A stretch of DNA of 64,000 bases from Choricystis sp. odSpoLacu1 (taxonomy: Eukaryota > Chlorophyta > Trebouxiophyceae): contig OY253660.1 in NCBI GenBank assembly GCA_958009055.1, positions 620,001 to 684,000 on the forward strand. The letters are read 5' to 3'. A program made the position numbers and the translations under genes. The notes beneath the pieces are model-generated. The model was given only the letters and a program-made list of their open reading frames with translations, did not search any database and was not told the origin of the DNA. Of this stretch, positions 24,095-35,798 are shown piece after piece. Within the stretch, counting starts at the first letter, position 1. Every line of letters begins with the position of its first letter.

Positions 24095-25651
24095 GGTCGC
24101 GCGCGCCGCGTTGTAGCGGTCGGGTGAGGCACCAGGGGACGGTGGCAGCGGCCCTCCCAGCCTGCCCCCACCAAACGTCAACTCCACGGGCGCCGACGAC
24201 GGCGACGGCGCGGCCGCCGCCGCGACGGCCGCCGCGGCTGCCGCCAGCCGGGACGCCGCCCGCCCCAGGGCCGACCGCCCGGGAGGCAGCGTCACGTTGG
24301 CGGCGCGCGCGTCGGCTGCGAGTGCGGACGCGGCGGCCAGCGCGTCCGCGAGGCGCAACCCCCGTTCGCTGGAGGGTGCAGGCGCCGCCGCGTGCCCCGC
24401 AGCCGGCGCCCCCGCCGCCGCCGCCGCCGCGGCAGCCAGTGATGCCGCTGTCGCGGGCGCGGACGCTTGTGCATTGTTGAGGGCGGCCGACACGGCGGCC
24501 AGCAGGGCCGCGTCGTCGGCGGCGCGGGCAGCCGTGTCGGCCGTGGGGGCTGCATTACCACCACTCCCCAGCGCGGACGCCAGGTACGGCGCGTATGCAC
24601 CCGTGTACGCGATGGGGGAGGGAGGGGCGAGGCCTAAAGCGGCGCCCAGGGTGGATTGTGACGGGGTGGCGGTTGAGGCACCGCCACTCCCCCCAATCGC
24701 GCCCCCGATCGCTTGCAGCAAGCCTGCGGCGCCAGGAGACGATGAAGCAGTCACTACCCGCGGCGGCGGCGGCGGTGGGGGTGCGTCAGGCTCCGCGTCG
24801 TCGCCGTCGGTCGGCGCAGGGGCGGGCGTCGGCGGCGCGACCGCCGCGCTGGGCACGGCCGCTGCCGCCTCCATCACATTCTCTGCATCATCCAGCGCCT
24901 CCACCGCCATCGCCAGCGCGACCGCCAGCGTGCGCGGCGACACGCCGTCAGCTGCGGCAGCGCGTTGCAGTGCGGCTGCGGCGGCTGCATCCACCCCCAG
25001 CTCGCCCGCCAGGGCCAGTGTGGCTGCATCGTAGGTGGGAGGGGTGGCGGTCACCGTGGGCGCGGGAGCGGGCGCCTGGGACGGGGCGGGGGCAGGGGCT
25101 TCGGAGAGCGTGGGCGCGGGCGCGCCTGCCGCCGCGTCGGGCGACGATTCATCGTCGCCGTCTGCAGCATTTTCATCGTCACTGTCACTAAGAGCATCCC
25201 CCCCCTGCTCCGCCCACGACACGACGGGCGCCGCGGCGTCAAAGAAGGCGGCGTCCGCGCGCGCCGCGGCCGCGTCGACCGCGGCGGTCGCTTCGAGCAG
25301 CAGGCTGGCCTCGTCGTCGACCGTCGCGGCGGTGGCAGCGACTGCGGTGACGGCCAGCAGCAGGGCCGTGGCGACCGCGAGGCGGCCGGGCTGTGGGTGT
25401 GGGGGTGGGCCGCATGTGGTTGGGCATGCGCCCGCGCATTGGGGGTGGCCTCCCTGCCCCTCCCCGCCTCCTCCTTGCAAATATCCTTGCCGCGCGCGCA
25501 CGCAGTCACTTCGGTCTTGCTGAACGGGCGGAAACATGCCGCCGGGAGCGCGGCATGCGGGTGCCAGCGCCCGCGTAACTGCCCGCCACGGTCGCGCGTT
25601 TTTGGCACCTCCCCACTCAGCCGCCGCCGCTGGCCCAAACCAACGCACCAT
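24095..25651 (-). pseudogene. Gene A', inverted 3'-truncated copy 2
   Basis: Second inverted copy: start 25651-25649, exon 2 from 25390, cut at 24095 and running out of frame into E2 to a stop at 23837. It differs from the first inverted copy by at least one base (DRYD to DRYN next to the junction). Confidence 0.75.
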
Positions 25652-26039
25652 GCTTGTGGTGCCTGTGGCCTCACACACCAGTGGGGAGAGAGAGGCAAAA
25701 AGGTGGGAGCTTTTTGTTTTCCCCCTGAAAGGAGAAGAAAAAGAGTGGTTTTGCCGCAAGAGGTGAAAAAAAAACAAAGAAAAAACAACGTTTTCTGGTT
25801 TCCGTCTTGGTTGCGTGTGTGTTGGGGGATAGGAGGGACCGCGCGCATGTTCGCACAGCATGTGGAGAAGGGGGTCGCGTGTGTGTAACGGGGAGGGGAA
25901 AAAGGGTGGCGGGTGGTTGGACACACGCGGAAAGGAGGGTGGCGGCCGCTAAACAACAGCGGCAACACACCGCAGCTCACGCGAGGGCCACCACACCCGC
26001 CACGGGGGTTGGAGGTGGAGAGAGGAGGGCTTTCCTCTT

Positions 26040-26097
26040 TCAGTTGGTGGGGTAGAGCGACGGCTTGGCGCCCGACGCTCCCGCGCCTGCGCCGCCG
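26040..26097 (-). pseudogene. Aquaporin 3'-end fragment (second inverted copy)
   Basis: Same 58-bp aquaporin tail as at 16418-16475, abutting AsnRS at 26098. Confidence 0.9.
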
Positions 26098-27704
26098 CCA
26101 ACTTTGCCCCCCGCGCCACCGTCAAGCAGCTGCTGTCCCCCGACGGCGGCGCCCGCCTCGTCGGCACCCAGCGCACGGTGCGCGGCTTGGTGCGCACGTG
26201 CCGCGCGCAGAAGGCGCGCGCCTTTCTGGAGGTGAGCGACGGGTCGACCGCGACGGGGCTGCAGGTCGTGATCGAGCCCGGCACTCCAGGGTGGGGCGAC
26301 GTGGAGGCAGGGCGCACGCCCACGGGTGCAGCAGTCGCCGTGGATGGCGTGGTGGTGGAGTCGAAAGGGGGGCGGCAAGCTGTGGAGTTGAAGGCCGACA
26401 CGCTGACGCTCGTCGGTGGCTGCGACGCTGGCGCCTACCCGCTGCAAAAAAAGGCGCACTCGCCCGAGTACCTGCGCACCGTGGCCCACCTGCGGCCCCG
26501 CACCCGCACCCATGGCGCGTCCCTGCGGGTGAGGTCGGTGTTGGCGGCGGCGACGCACGAGTTTTACCAGGCGGCAGGGTTTGTGCACGTGCACACGCCG
26601 ATCATAACTGCGGCCGACTGCGAGGGCGCGGGGGAAGCGTTTCAAGTGACGACGCTGCTGGCGGATGTGGACGCCGCCCTGGGCGCGGGTGGAGGGGCGA
26701 GCGAGGGCGAGGTGGCGGCCGCGGATGCTGCCGTGGCGGCGGCGGGCGACGCGGTGCGGTCGGCCAAGGCGAGCGGCGCGGGCGTCGGCGCCGCGCTGGC
26801 CGCGCTGGCCGAGGCCAAGGCGGCAGCCACCGCGGTGCGCGGCCGTGGCGCCGCGGCCACGGGGCCACCCCGCACGCCTGCCGGCATTGACTACACCGGC
26901 GACTTCTTTGGCGTGGCTGCCCGGTTGACTGTCTCTGGCCAGCTGCAGGCGGAGGCCGCCGCGTGCGCTCTTGGTGATGTCTACACTTTCGGCCCCACCT
27001 TTCGAGCCGAAAACTCAAACACAGCCCGCCACCTGGCCGAATTCTGGATGATCGAGCCCGAGATGGCGTTCGCGGGCCTGCCCCAAGCCATGGCGACGTG
27101 TGAAGCCCACGTGCGGGCGTGTGCGCGAGCGGTGCTCGACCGCTGCGCCGACGACGTGTCCGCCCTGGACGCTGCCTCCCCCGGCCTGGCAGACTCTTTA
27201 ACGCACTTGGCAGCCACCAAATTCCACACCGTCACCTACGACGACGCCGTGGCCGCCCTGATGGCGTCTGGGCGTGACTGGGAGTTTGAGCCCGCCCCGG
27301 GGCGCGACCTGGCAGCCGAGCATGAGCGTTGGATCACAGACGTCCTGTTCGGCGGCGACCCCGTCTTTGTCACCGACTGGCCGGCCGACATCAAAGCCTT
27401 CTACATGCGGCTGAATGAGGATGGCCGGACGGTGGCGGCGATGGACCTGTTGGTCCCCCGCGTCGGAGAACTGGCAGGCGGCTCTGCGCGTGAAGAACGG
27501 CCCTCCATCCTGGCCGACCGCATGTCCGCCTCCGGCGTGGACGCCGCCCCCCTGTGGTGGTACACCGACCTGCGCGCCTATGGCAGTGTCCCCCATGCTG
27601 GCTTCGGAGTGGGGTTTGAGCGGCTCGTCCAGCTCGCGACGGGCGTCGACAACATCCGCGACACCACCCTGTTCCCTCGCTACCCGGGCCACGCCGAGTT
27701 TTGA
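26098..27704 (+). pseudogene. AsnRS copy 3: beheaded, otherwise open frame
   Basis: Same truncation as copy 2: no transit peptide, no start codon, Trp to Leu in the OB fold, open to GHAEF. Copies 2 and 3 are identical as far as could be compared by eye. Confidence 0.82.
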
Positions 27705-28051
27705 AAGAGAGATGGTGTGTGTGAGAGAGAGAGAGAGGCGGCGTGTGTGTTTGGTGGTGATATGTGATTGAAAAAAAAAAGAAGATTGCGGTTTTTTTCT
27801 TTCTGTCTTGCACGCCCAAAAAAAATGGTTTGTGTGTTGGTAAAGAAAAGGAAAGGACACGATTCTCCGCAGCAGGAGACGCCGTGTTGAATTGTGGGGG
27901 AATGCATTGAGGGGTTGAGGGGGGGGCGGGGGAAGTGCACAAGCACTTTTTGCTTTGGGGGGGAGGAAAAAAATCCTTCAAACAGGAAAACGTCATAGGA
28001 AAACCCAGAACTCTCTCTCTCTCTCTCCACACACACCACCACCACACCACC

Positions 28052-31000
28052 TCACTTGTTGTCGCAAAACCCTGCGGTCGCCTTGTTGGCCCAGTTGAGC
28101 TGCAACAAAAAGTCGCGCGCCCCGATTTTTGAGTTGGCGTAGCCGCCCCCTTTCGCCGCGTACACGCTGCCAAACTGCCACGCACACTTGTCCGCGTTCT
28201 CCATGCCCGCATCATCAAACCAGGCATCCAGCTCGGGGTCGCTCGTCGTCTCGGTCAGCTCGTGGGCGATGATGGAGGCCATCGCGTCGGCCTCCACGTT
28301 GCCATTGGGAGACGCGTTGGACTGGGCGGCACAGGCGGAGGGGCAGCGGGAGGCGGAGCCGACAAAGCCAAACTTGAACATGCGGCCAGAGTAGTCGTAG
28401 CTGAAGTGTGGCAGGGATGGGGGGGTGGGGAGGTGAGTGAAACAGAAAAACACGGCCGATCAAAAACACACACCTCCCCTTTCCTCCTTCCCTGCCACAC
28501 ACTGACCTGTACGAGTGCCAGCCGCAGTAGTTGCCACAGAAGGCGCCCGTCGCGGACGACCCCTGCGACACGCCCGGCGCCGTCAGCACCAGGGTGACCG
28601 AGTTGGCGTTGTAGGGGATGCGCCCATCCCCAATCAGGCACGCCACGATGGCGCCCACCGCGTTGTCTGTCAATGCGGTGCCTTGGTAACACTTGTCCGA
28701 CTCCAGCACGGTGGGGGACGCGCCAAAGGTGAGCTTGTTGGAGAGGGGGGTGCCGCTTTTGGTCATGTAGGACGTCTGCACGTTGAGCCAGGGGGAGCCG
28801 CCGACGCCCGCCCCAAAGTCATTCAGAATGGTGCGCGTGGTGGACTGGAAGCCGGACCCGTAGTAGACGTAGTTCATGACGGGGACGCCCGTCATGATGT
28901 TGCCGCCCCAGTTTTTGATGCCATACTGAACAAACGGCACGGTGGAGGGGGGGGGCGGCAGCGTCGTGGGGGGTGGCGTCGTGGGCGCAGGCGTGGGCGC
29001 AGGCGTCGGCGCAGGCGTCGGCGCAGGCGTGGGGGAAGGAGGCGGCGGCGGCGGCTTGGTGGTCGGCGGCGGCGTGGTCGTCGTCGGTGGCGGCGGCGGC
29101 GGCGCCGTCGTCGGCGGAGGCGGCGGCGGCGGCGGCGGCGGCGGCTTCGTCGTGGGGGGCGGCGTGGTCGTCGTGGGCGGTGCCGACGTGGGCGGCGGCG
29201 TAGGCGGCCGCGTCGTGGGGGGCGGCGTGGTCGTCGTGGGCGGTGCCGTCGTGGGCGGCGGCGTCGGCGGCCGCGTCGTGGGGGGCGGCGTCGTCGTGGT
29301 CGGCGGCGGCGGCGGCGGCGGCGCCACGTACGCGGTCACCCGGCCCGGCCCCCACACATACACCACAAACGCGCCCGCGTCCGTGTTGTCTTTGCCCGTG
29401 GTCACCAGGTAGTAGGGCGTGTTGGCTTGGATGCCGGACACGACAAAGCCGGCGTGCCCGATCGAGGGGTAGTTGTCGTTGGCGGCGATCAGGTTGGTCA
29501 GCGGCGACGCCGGGTTGAACCCCCCCTTGTACAGCAGGGCAAAGTTATTCCACGCGGTTGTCGACCCCTGGCTGCGGAACTCGTAGGTGCCGGTCTCGGA
29601 CACGGTGACCGGGGTGACGACGTAGCGGACGGCGATGGCAGCGCTGTCCAACGCCGTGCGCGCCTCCGTCGGCAGCCTAAACGTGGGCGCCCCCGCCGTC
29701 GTCCCCGACGTCGAGTAGCGCACCGCCATGGCGGTGCCCAGGTAGAAGCCGCCTGGGCCGGACGCGGTGACGGTGTAGGGGCCGACCGCGGCGTTGGACG
29801 ACCCAGTGACGACGAGCGTATAGATCACGTTGCGGTTGAGAGACACCTGGAAGCCGGCAGTTCCCACGCTGGGGTAGTCATCATTGGCGGCGATCAGGTT
29901 GGCCAGGGGGGAGGAGGGCGCGAAAGGGTAGGCGTAGAGGAGGGCAAAGTTGTTCCAGTTGCCGCCCGCCACGACGCGCAGGTCGTACACGCCCGCCGTG
30001 TCGACCACGAAATTGGCGGCCACATAGCGGACAGCGTTGGCCGATGTCGGCCCCGCCGTGCGAGACGTGGAGGGACGGGAAAAGGTGGGGGCGCCCACCG
30101 TGGTGCCGGTCCAGGTGGCGCGAACCGTAAACGCTTGGAGCAGCGCGCGGCGAATGGATGACACCGACAGCAGGCGCCTGCGGGCGCCGCCTGTCGGGGT
30201 GGGCGCCGTCACCGACCCACCCTCACTGTCGCTGCCCATCGGCGGCAGGCCGGGGGGCGGCGCCAGCCCCAGCGTGATCGCAGCCGCTTGGGGGCCGTCC
30301 GTCGCGACCGCCAGCTCCGACGCGACGAGCAGCACGGTCGACTGCGCGGGGTCGTGAGTGAAGTTGGGGGCCAGCCCTGGCACTGAAGTCGCCGCCTCCC
30401 CCGTGGCCCAGTACAGGTTGGGGCCGGTGCCGTTGGGGCCAGACACGGTGGACCAGGGGGCGGTGGGGGTGAGCGGAGCCAGGTGGGCGGGCGCGGGCGG
30501 TCGCGACCCTGCGCGCCCTTTCAGGGGGGCCACCGCGGCGAACGAGAAAGGGGCGCACGCGCAGCCACCGGGTTGGGCGCACGGGTCGAGGGCCAGCCAG
30601 GATGGAGACGCAGACACCGGGGTGCCGGCCGAGCCGCCGACAACTGTGGTCTTGGCCGCGGCCGCGCCCAGCGCGGCGGCCTTGTTGGCGTCCTTCTTCA
30701 GCAGCGGGGCCAGCTTGGCGGCGGCGGCCGCCAGCTTGGCGGTCACGTTGACCGACTTGTAGAGGGAGGGGAGGAGGGGGGCGTCCTCGGGCTGGGCAAA
30801 CTGCGGTTGGTGAGGAGGGAGGGGAATGGGGTCAAACAAGCCGTAACGGCGTGCGCGCTCGTGGGGGGTGCGTAGACGCACACCAGCCTTGGCCACACCC
30901 TCTCCGCGGCCCGCCGTAAACCATGTGCAGTGTGTGTCGTGGCCGTTGGTGGAGGCGCGGGCGTTTGGGGCGCGGAGGCCGGACGGTTACGCCGGCGCAC

Positions 31001-31318
31001 GCTCGCTGCGTGCGCGTCGCGGCGGGCGCGTGGCAATCCTCAAACCACCCCCCCGCCTCCCCTCCTCCACCTCGTCCTACCCGCCCACCCCGCCCCACGC
31101 ACCTGCTCCACAGCCAGTTCAGACGCTTGGGGATCCGAGGCGGAGACGGCCTGTGTGGGGTGAGTGTTTTGGGGGGTGAGGCTCTCGCGGCCGTGGCGCG
31201 CGAATGCGGGGAAGCCGCCGCCGAACCGTCTGCCTGCCCCACGCTTGGCTCCACCATGCTCTCTCACCTGAGACGTCATCGCCAGGGCGACCAGCGCCAG
31301 CAGGGAGACGCGGCGCAT
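28052..31318 (-). CDS. E1 copy 3: EXORDIUM/PHI-1-domain secreted protein, intact frame
   Basis: Exons 31318-31268, 31150-31103, 30800-28507, 28400-28052, giving 913 aa. The frame is intact (G9 at 28947-28955). One amino-acid change from copies 1 and 2 is visible: SIGRAGF becomes SIGHAGF in the second PPC-like repeat (about 29455). Confidence 0.9.
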
Positions 31319-31621
31319 GGCGCTGAAGGAGGGAGGGGTGGGGGGAGGGCAAGGTGAGGGCCTGCGCGCGCGGCGCATGCCGCAACACCCAAACACACAC
31401 AAGACCTGCCTCCCTCCCACCAACGCCAGCCTCGACACCTTAGCATGGCTGCCTCGACACCGCTGGTGGGGGGTGACGGAAGGAAAGGACGAGAGGGAGG
31501 GAGGGAGAGAACGCGAAAGGAAAAAGCGGCAGTGGCGACATGGAGAAACACAATTCGCCCACAAAACAACGCGTTCGCGCGCCGTTTCCCTCTCCCCACA
31601 TACGCACACACGCACACCAAA

Positions 31622-32398
31622 ATGAAACGCCACATTGTCGCCCTGCTGCTGGCCGCCACCGCCCTGCTGGCGACCTGCGCGGTCGCCAAGCGCAAAGCGG
31701 ACGCAGACCCCAAGCCAGACAAAGCGTTGGGCTGGTTGACGCCCAAACAGTTCGAGGTGGGTTGGTGGAGGAGGGGTGGGGGAGGCAGCATGTTGAAGGA
31801 GAGGGAGGGGAGAGCAGGTGGGGAGGCAGGGAGGGGGGGGGCGCAGCACGGCGCGCGCGTCTGGGTGCACCACGACGACGCCACAACCTTCCCACCCCTC
31901 CCACCCTCTCAGAAACTGGACCTCGCCACCAACACCAAGCCCATCATGTTTGTCTTCACCCGACCCGGCTGCTCCGCCTGCTCCGCTCTAAAAGCCCAGC
32001 TCGCCCCCGCCCCGCAAGCCACGTCCGCCCTCTCCCGCATGTTCACCGTCGTCCACGTGGATGGCGACGCCATGACGCACAGCGCGTGGGGGGGCAAACA
32101 CCCGGAACACGCGCCCGTGGGCAAACACTACGTGCCGAGGGCCGTGTTTGCTGATGCCAAGGGGAGGGTGCGCCCCGACTTGAAGGCCCCGGGGGGCGAC
32201 GCCGAGTTCCCGCACTACTACTCGTCCACCAGCCAGCTGGAGCGCGGCATGCGGGCCGCCTACATCTCAATTGTGGGGGGTGGGAAGGGGGTAAAGGCGG
32301 GGGCGGCGTCTGGGGTGAGCGAAACCAAAGCGACGCGGCGCGCGCGGCGGGCGGAGAAGAAGAAGCAGCAGGCGACGGTGGGCAAGGACGAGGTGTGA
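31622..32398 (+). CDS. ER thioredoxin-fold protein, TXNDC12/ERp18-like, copy 3
   Basis: Exons 31622-31756 and 31913-32398, 206 aa, with the same features as copies 1 and 2. It ends 89 bp before the convergent end of E2. Confidence 0.85.
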   Translation: MKRHIVALLLAATALLATCAVAKRKADADPKPDKALGWLTPKQFEVGWWRRGGGGSMLKEREGRAGGEAGRGGAQHGARVWVHHDDATTFPPLPPSQKLDLATNTKPIMFVFTRPGCSACSALKAQLAPAPQATSALSRMFTVVHVDGDAMTHSAWGGKHPEHAPVGKHYVPRAVFADAKGRVRPDLKAPGGDAEFPHYYSSTSQLERGMRAAYISIVGGGKGVKAGAASGVSETKATRRARRAEKKKQQATVGKDEV

Positions 32399-32487
32399 GA
32401 GAGTGATGATGGTGTAAAGCAACAACAAAGGAAACGCGAGAACCAACAAAACAACAAAAACCAGGTCTTCTCTCCCCACCTTCATTT

Positions 32488-33881
32488 TCAGACACACTTG
32501 CCCGCTGTCGGCGACCACACGCTCTGCAGCAGCATCGCGTCCCCTCCCACCTCCGCGTTGGTCACCCCTTCACCCGAGCGTGCCGGTTTGACGGCCGGCC
32601 CAAAGCTCCACGCGCACCGCGACGCCGCGTCGCGGCCCGAAGAGTCGTGCCACGCCCCTCCTTCAGCGTCGGTGGCCGCCCCCACGACGACAGCGGCCAG
32701 CGCGTTGACCAGGGCGGCGGCGGACGCGTCTCCACCAGGGGCGGCTGGCCACTGGGAGGCGCAGGCGCGGGGGCAGCGGGACGGGGCGCCGATGAAGGCA
32801 GCAGCCACGCGCGCTGCCGCGTCGCCGCCATCCGCATCGTCCGCTCGCGCGGTGGCGTGCCAGCCACAGTGGTCGGTGCACAGGGACCCCAGGGCGGTGG
32901 CGGCGGGGGAGGCGGGGGTGGTACCACCACCCGCCGGCGTTTGATCTGTGCCCGCGTCTCCCAACACAACCACCAGCTGCCGGCTGGCGTTCAAAGGAGA
33001 CCGTCCCGCCCCCATCGCACACCCGGCGACTGCAGCCACAGCGCCCGGGGACAGGGCGTGGCCACGCCAGCAGCCGTCGGCGGAGTCGGCGACGGTGACC
33101 GGGGTGAGCGCGTCAACTCGAGGAGACCCCCCATACGGCCCCAACGCGGTCGTCAACCACGCCGAGTCTCCCAACGCTTTCGCAAACTTGGTCACAGCCG
33201 CCCTCGTGGCCCGCGGCCAGGCGGGGCCGTAGAAGACGAGGGTGAGGGCCACTCCGTCGGACAGTGTGCGGCCGCCGCCGTTGGTGAGGGGGGGGGGACG
33301 GCGGCTTGGCGGACGCGGCATCGCCCTCGGACGCGGCCTGGAGGTCGTTGTCGGACACGGGGGCGCCGTCCGCGTCAAAGGCGCCCAAGTCTGCTGCCGC
33401 CCAGGGCGCGACAGGGAGGATGGGGCCAGAGGCTGCAGAGGCCGACGCATTGGCGCACGCTAGTCCACAAGCAGCCGCAGCTGCCCGAGCTTGAGCCAAT
33501 GTAAACACTGGGACGGCGGCCATGGCGGCGGCGGGGCCGGCAGCAGCCGACTTGCGCGGTCCGCGAGGGCGCGCGGGCGTCGCCGGTGGCACCTGCGTCG
33601 GTTGGGACGGCAACGCGGCCGCCGCAGCCGCAGCCGCCGCCCCGGCAGCCGCCTCCAGCGCTGCCGGGCGGGGGGGCACCACGTCCCCCACCCGCGCCAG
33701 GGGCGGCGCGCCGCCCCCCCCCCTGCGGCGCGGCCGACGCGGCCACGTCGGACGCGGCCGTCAGGGCGGCGTCCCGCACGGCGCCCAGGGTGCCTCGCAG
33801 CTCGGCGCCTGCGCCGGTGCGTTGGGCGAGGGCAAGCGGCAGCAGGAGGAGGAGGAGGAGGAGGAGGGAGGGAATTCGCAT
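32488..33881 (-). CDS. E2 copy 3: full-length EXORDIUM-like paralogue (two homopolymer frame breaks)
   Basis: The only copy with its own 5' end. ATG at 33881, then signal peptide MRIPSLLLLLLLLLPLALA, a short helical region, an Ala/Pro-rich stretch, and a degenerate EXORDIUM domain (VALTLVFYGPAW, CTDHCGWHA, SRCPRACASQW, RCAWSFG, KCV end). C10 at 33714-33723 and G10 at 33288-33297 each break the frame by one base. Removing one base at each gives exactly 464 codons (463 aa), and copy 2 carries the nine-base form of the second run. Compared with E1 it has no PPC repeats and no Pro/Thr linker, and the HE of the AHELTE motif is gone, so any metal or enzymatic role is doubtful. Confidence 0.75.
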
Positions 33882-34124
33882 GGTGTGGTGGCGTGCGCGG
33901 AACGCGCGTGCCGCGGCTGGTGCGCCCATGGCGCCTTCCAACGTCCGGCTGAGAGGAAGGATAGTGGCGTGTATGTGGCGAGGCGGGGGGGCGGGAGGGG
34001 TGGGGACGCGGCGAGAGAAAGAAAACGGAAGCGGAAGGCGTGTGCGTCGCAAAAGCTCACTCGCGCACTCCCTCGCTCTCTGCTTTTGGTTTTCGCTGTC
34101 CTTGGGTTGACACGACGACCGACC

Positions 34125-34157
<33 letters not shown>
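34125..34157. repeat. (CA)n microsatellite
   Basis: About 16 CA dinucleotides between the E2 5' flank and the eIF3m stop. This 285-bp intergenic stretch (33882-34165) otherwise holds the presumed E2 promoter; no gene is seen. Confidence 0.85.
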
Positions 34158-34159
<2 letters not shown>

Positions 34160-34165
34160 CTCCAT

Positions 34166-35798
34166 TCACGACCGCACCGCCGCCACCGCCGCCGCTGCAG
34201 CGGCCGCCACTCCGGTGCCGCCAGAGTGGCCGCCCGACAGAACACCGACGACTGTCTCTGCCGCGTCCGCCACCGCAGACAGGCGGGCCGCCAGGGCGCC
34301 ATACTCGGCGCGCGAGGTGGGCGGCATGGGCGCCCGGCGCGCGACGAACGCGGTCCCGGCAGCGGCGTCGATGCGGACGGACGCGCCGCCGCCGCCCGCG
34401 GCCGCGACGAGGGCGCGCTCGGCGCCCCCCGCCGGCAACGACAGCGCCGCCTCGACGTCTTTGAACGCCAGGGTGGCGTCGGGGGCAGCGTCCGCGGCGG
34501 CCAGCAGGGCGATGAGCCGGGCTTTGGCTTCCACGGCGGCGGGGGGGACGCCAGGGGTCGGCGGCAGCGCGGCCGCAGCAGCAGCAGCAGCCGCGACGTC
34601 CCCCCGCGACGCCGCGTCGACGGCCAAAGCCAACGCCTTCTGGCCTGCATCCGCAGACGCCGCCAGCCCACGGACGGCGGCGGTGCCGCCCAGCTCAAAG
34701 GCGGTGGCATCGCCCGACCGCAGAAAGTCGGCGGCCGCGGCCGCGGCGGCCGCGCGCGCGGCGGGCGTGGCGCGCGCCGCGTCGGACGCGCCCTCCAGCG
34801 CGGTCAGGCCCGCCGCCTCCAGGCGGGACGCGTCCCGGGAGGCCGCCTTCTTGCCGGCCCCCGCCCGGCGCACGGCGGCCGCCAGGGCGAAGAGAAGGTC
34901 GGCACGCGCGGCCGCGTCGCCGCCCGCCGCGTCGGCAGCCCACGCCTCGCCGCGCGCGCGCGCGGCGGCGGCCAGCCCCGCCCCCGCGGACGCGTCGGGG
35001 GCCGCCACCGCGGCGGCCAGGGTGGCGCGCAGGGCGACGGCCCGGGCGGGCGCGTCGCGGCAGGAGGAGTGGAGGGTGGCGAGCGCGGCCAGGCGCGGGG
35101 GCGCGGGCGCGGCGGAGGCGGCCGGCGACGTCAGGGCGGCGGCCAAGCGGGTGACGGAAGGCAGGCCGGCACCGCCGGCAGTCTGGGCGAGCACGGTGAG
35201 GACAAAGTCGATGTCTGGAGGGGGGTGGGGAAGGGGGGTTGAGCAAACAAGAAGGAAAAAAACACAGACGCCCTACGTCTCACAACCACCACACACAAAC
35301 TCCAACACTCACCGCGCGCGTCCGCTTTGGCCAGCACGGTGTCCAGGCCGGCGGCGACGGCGGCGACGTAGGCGTCCAGGTCGCCCGACGAGAGGGCGGC
35401 TTCCGCGGGGGTGGGGGGGGCGTCGGCCGGGGGGGCGGTGGATGGGTCCTGTTGGAGTGTGGTGTAAGGGTGTGTGGGAGAGAGAGAGGGAGGGAGAGAG
35501 GCGCGGGGCGAGGGTGGCCGCGTGCGATCGAGTGGAGAATGAGGCGGGCGAAGGAAATCGGGTCGGTGCCCCCGCGCGCGCGCGGTAGCCCGCTGCGCCT
35601 CCTGCCCAGACCACGTGCAGCAGCGCGAAACATCCCTGCAGCATGTCACGCACACACGCGTCGGAGGCGTGGCGTGCACAACACGCCCAGCCGGCGCACA
35701 AAAAACAAACGCACCTGGCCCGCCGCGACGGACGCCACGTAGCGTGCAGCGAGGGCGCGCGACGAGTCCTCCGTCGTCTCAATCAGGGAGGGCGGCAT
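34166..35798 (-). CDS. EIF3M: Translation initiation factor eIF3 subunit M (PCI domain)
   Basis: Non-catalytic PCI subunit of the eIF3 complex on the 40S ribosome. Exons are 35798-35715, 35448-35313 and 35214-34166, giving 422 aa. The start reads MPPSLIETTEDSSRALAARYV. The middle is an Ala-rich helical solenoid. The C-terminal PCI winged helix is the best match: LRLIALL-type helix, TLAFKDVEAAL, GAERALVAAA...VRIDAAAGTAFV, and the closing helix YGALAARLSAVADAAETVVGVL, which parallel 'ISFDTMQQELQI', 'DDVEAFVIDAVRTKMVYCKIDQ' and 'LYDTLNAWKQNL' in animal eIF3m. Ala substitution is extreme, so another PCI protein (COP9 subunit 7) is a less likely alternative; length and end favour eIF3m. Confidence 0.72.

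Larger units (their letters stand above)
16476..26097. repeat. Tandem unit 2 (Q + inverted P'), 9,622 bp
   Basis: Complete repeat unit: Q at 16476-24083, 11-bp filler 24084-24094, P' at 24095-26097. The offset from unit 1 is 9,624 then 9,623 (one-base G-run differences) and to unit 3 is 9,622. Confidence 0.92.
24095..26097 (-). repeat. Inverted insert P' (second)
   Basis: Reverse complement of 4158-6160, with the same 11-bp filler and the same AsnRS junction as the first P'. The whole compound unit was therefore duplicated as one piece after it formed. Confidence 0.9.
26098..33706. repeat. Tandem unit 3 (block Q only)
   Basis: Third Q block. At 33706 it leaves the repeat and runs into unique DNA carrying the missing 5' end of E2, so this right edge is the ancestral one. 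Confidence 0.92.

Noticed and set aside
14473..26097. P' as a transposable element with terminal inverted repeats
   Set aside because: It has no terminal repeats of its own, no target-site duplication and no transposase. It is an inverted copy of neighbouring single-copy DNA.
34125..34157. CA repeat as a CRISPR or satellite array
   Set aside because: Simple dinucleotide microsatellite only.
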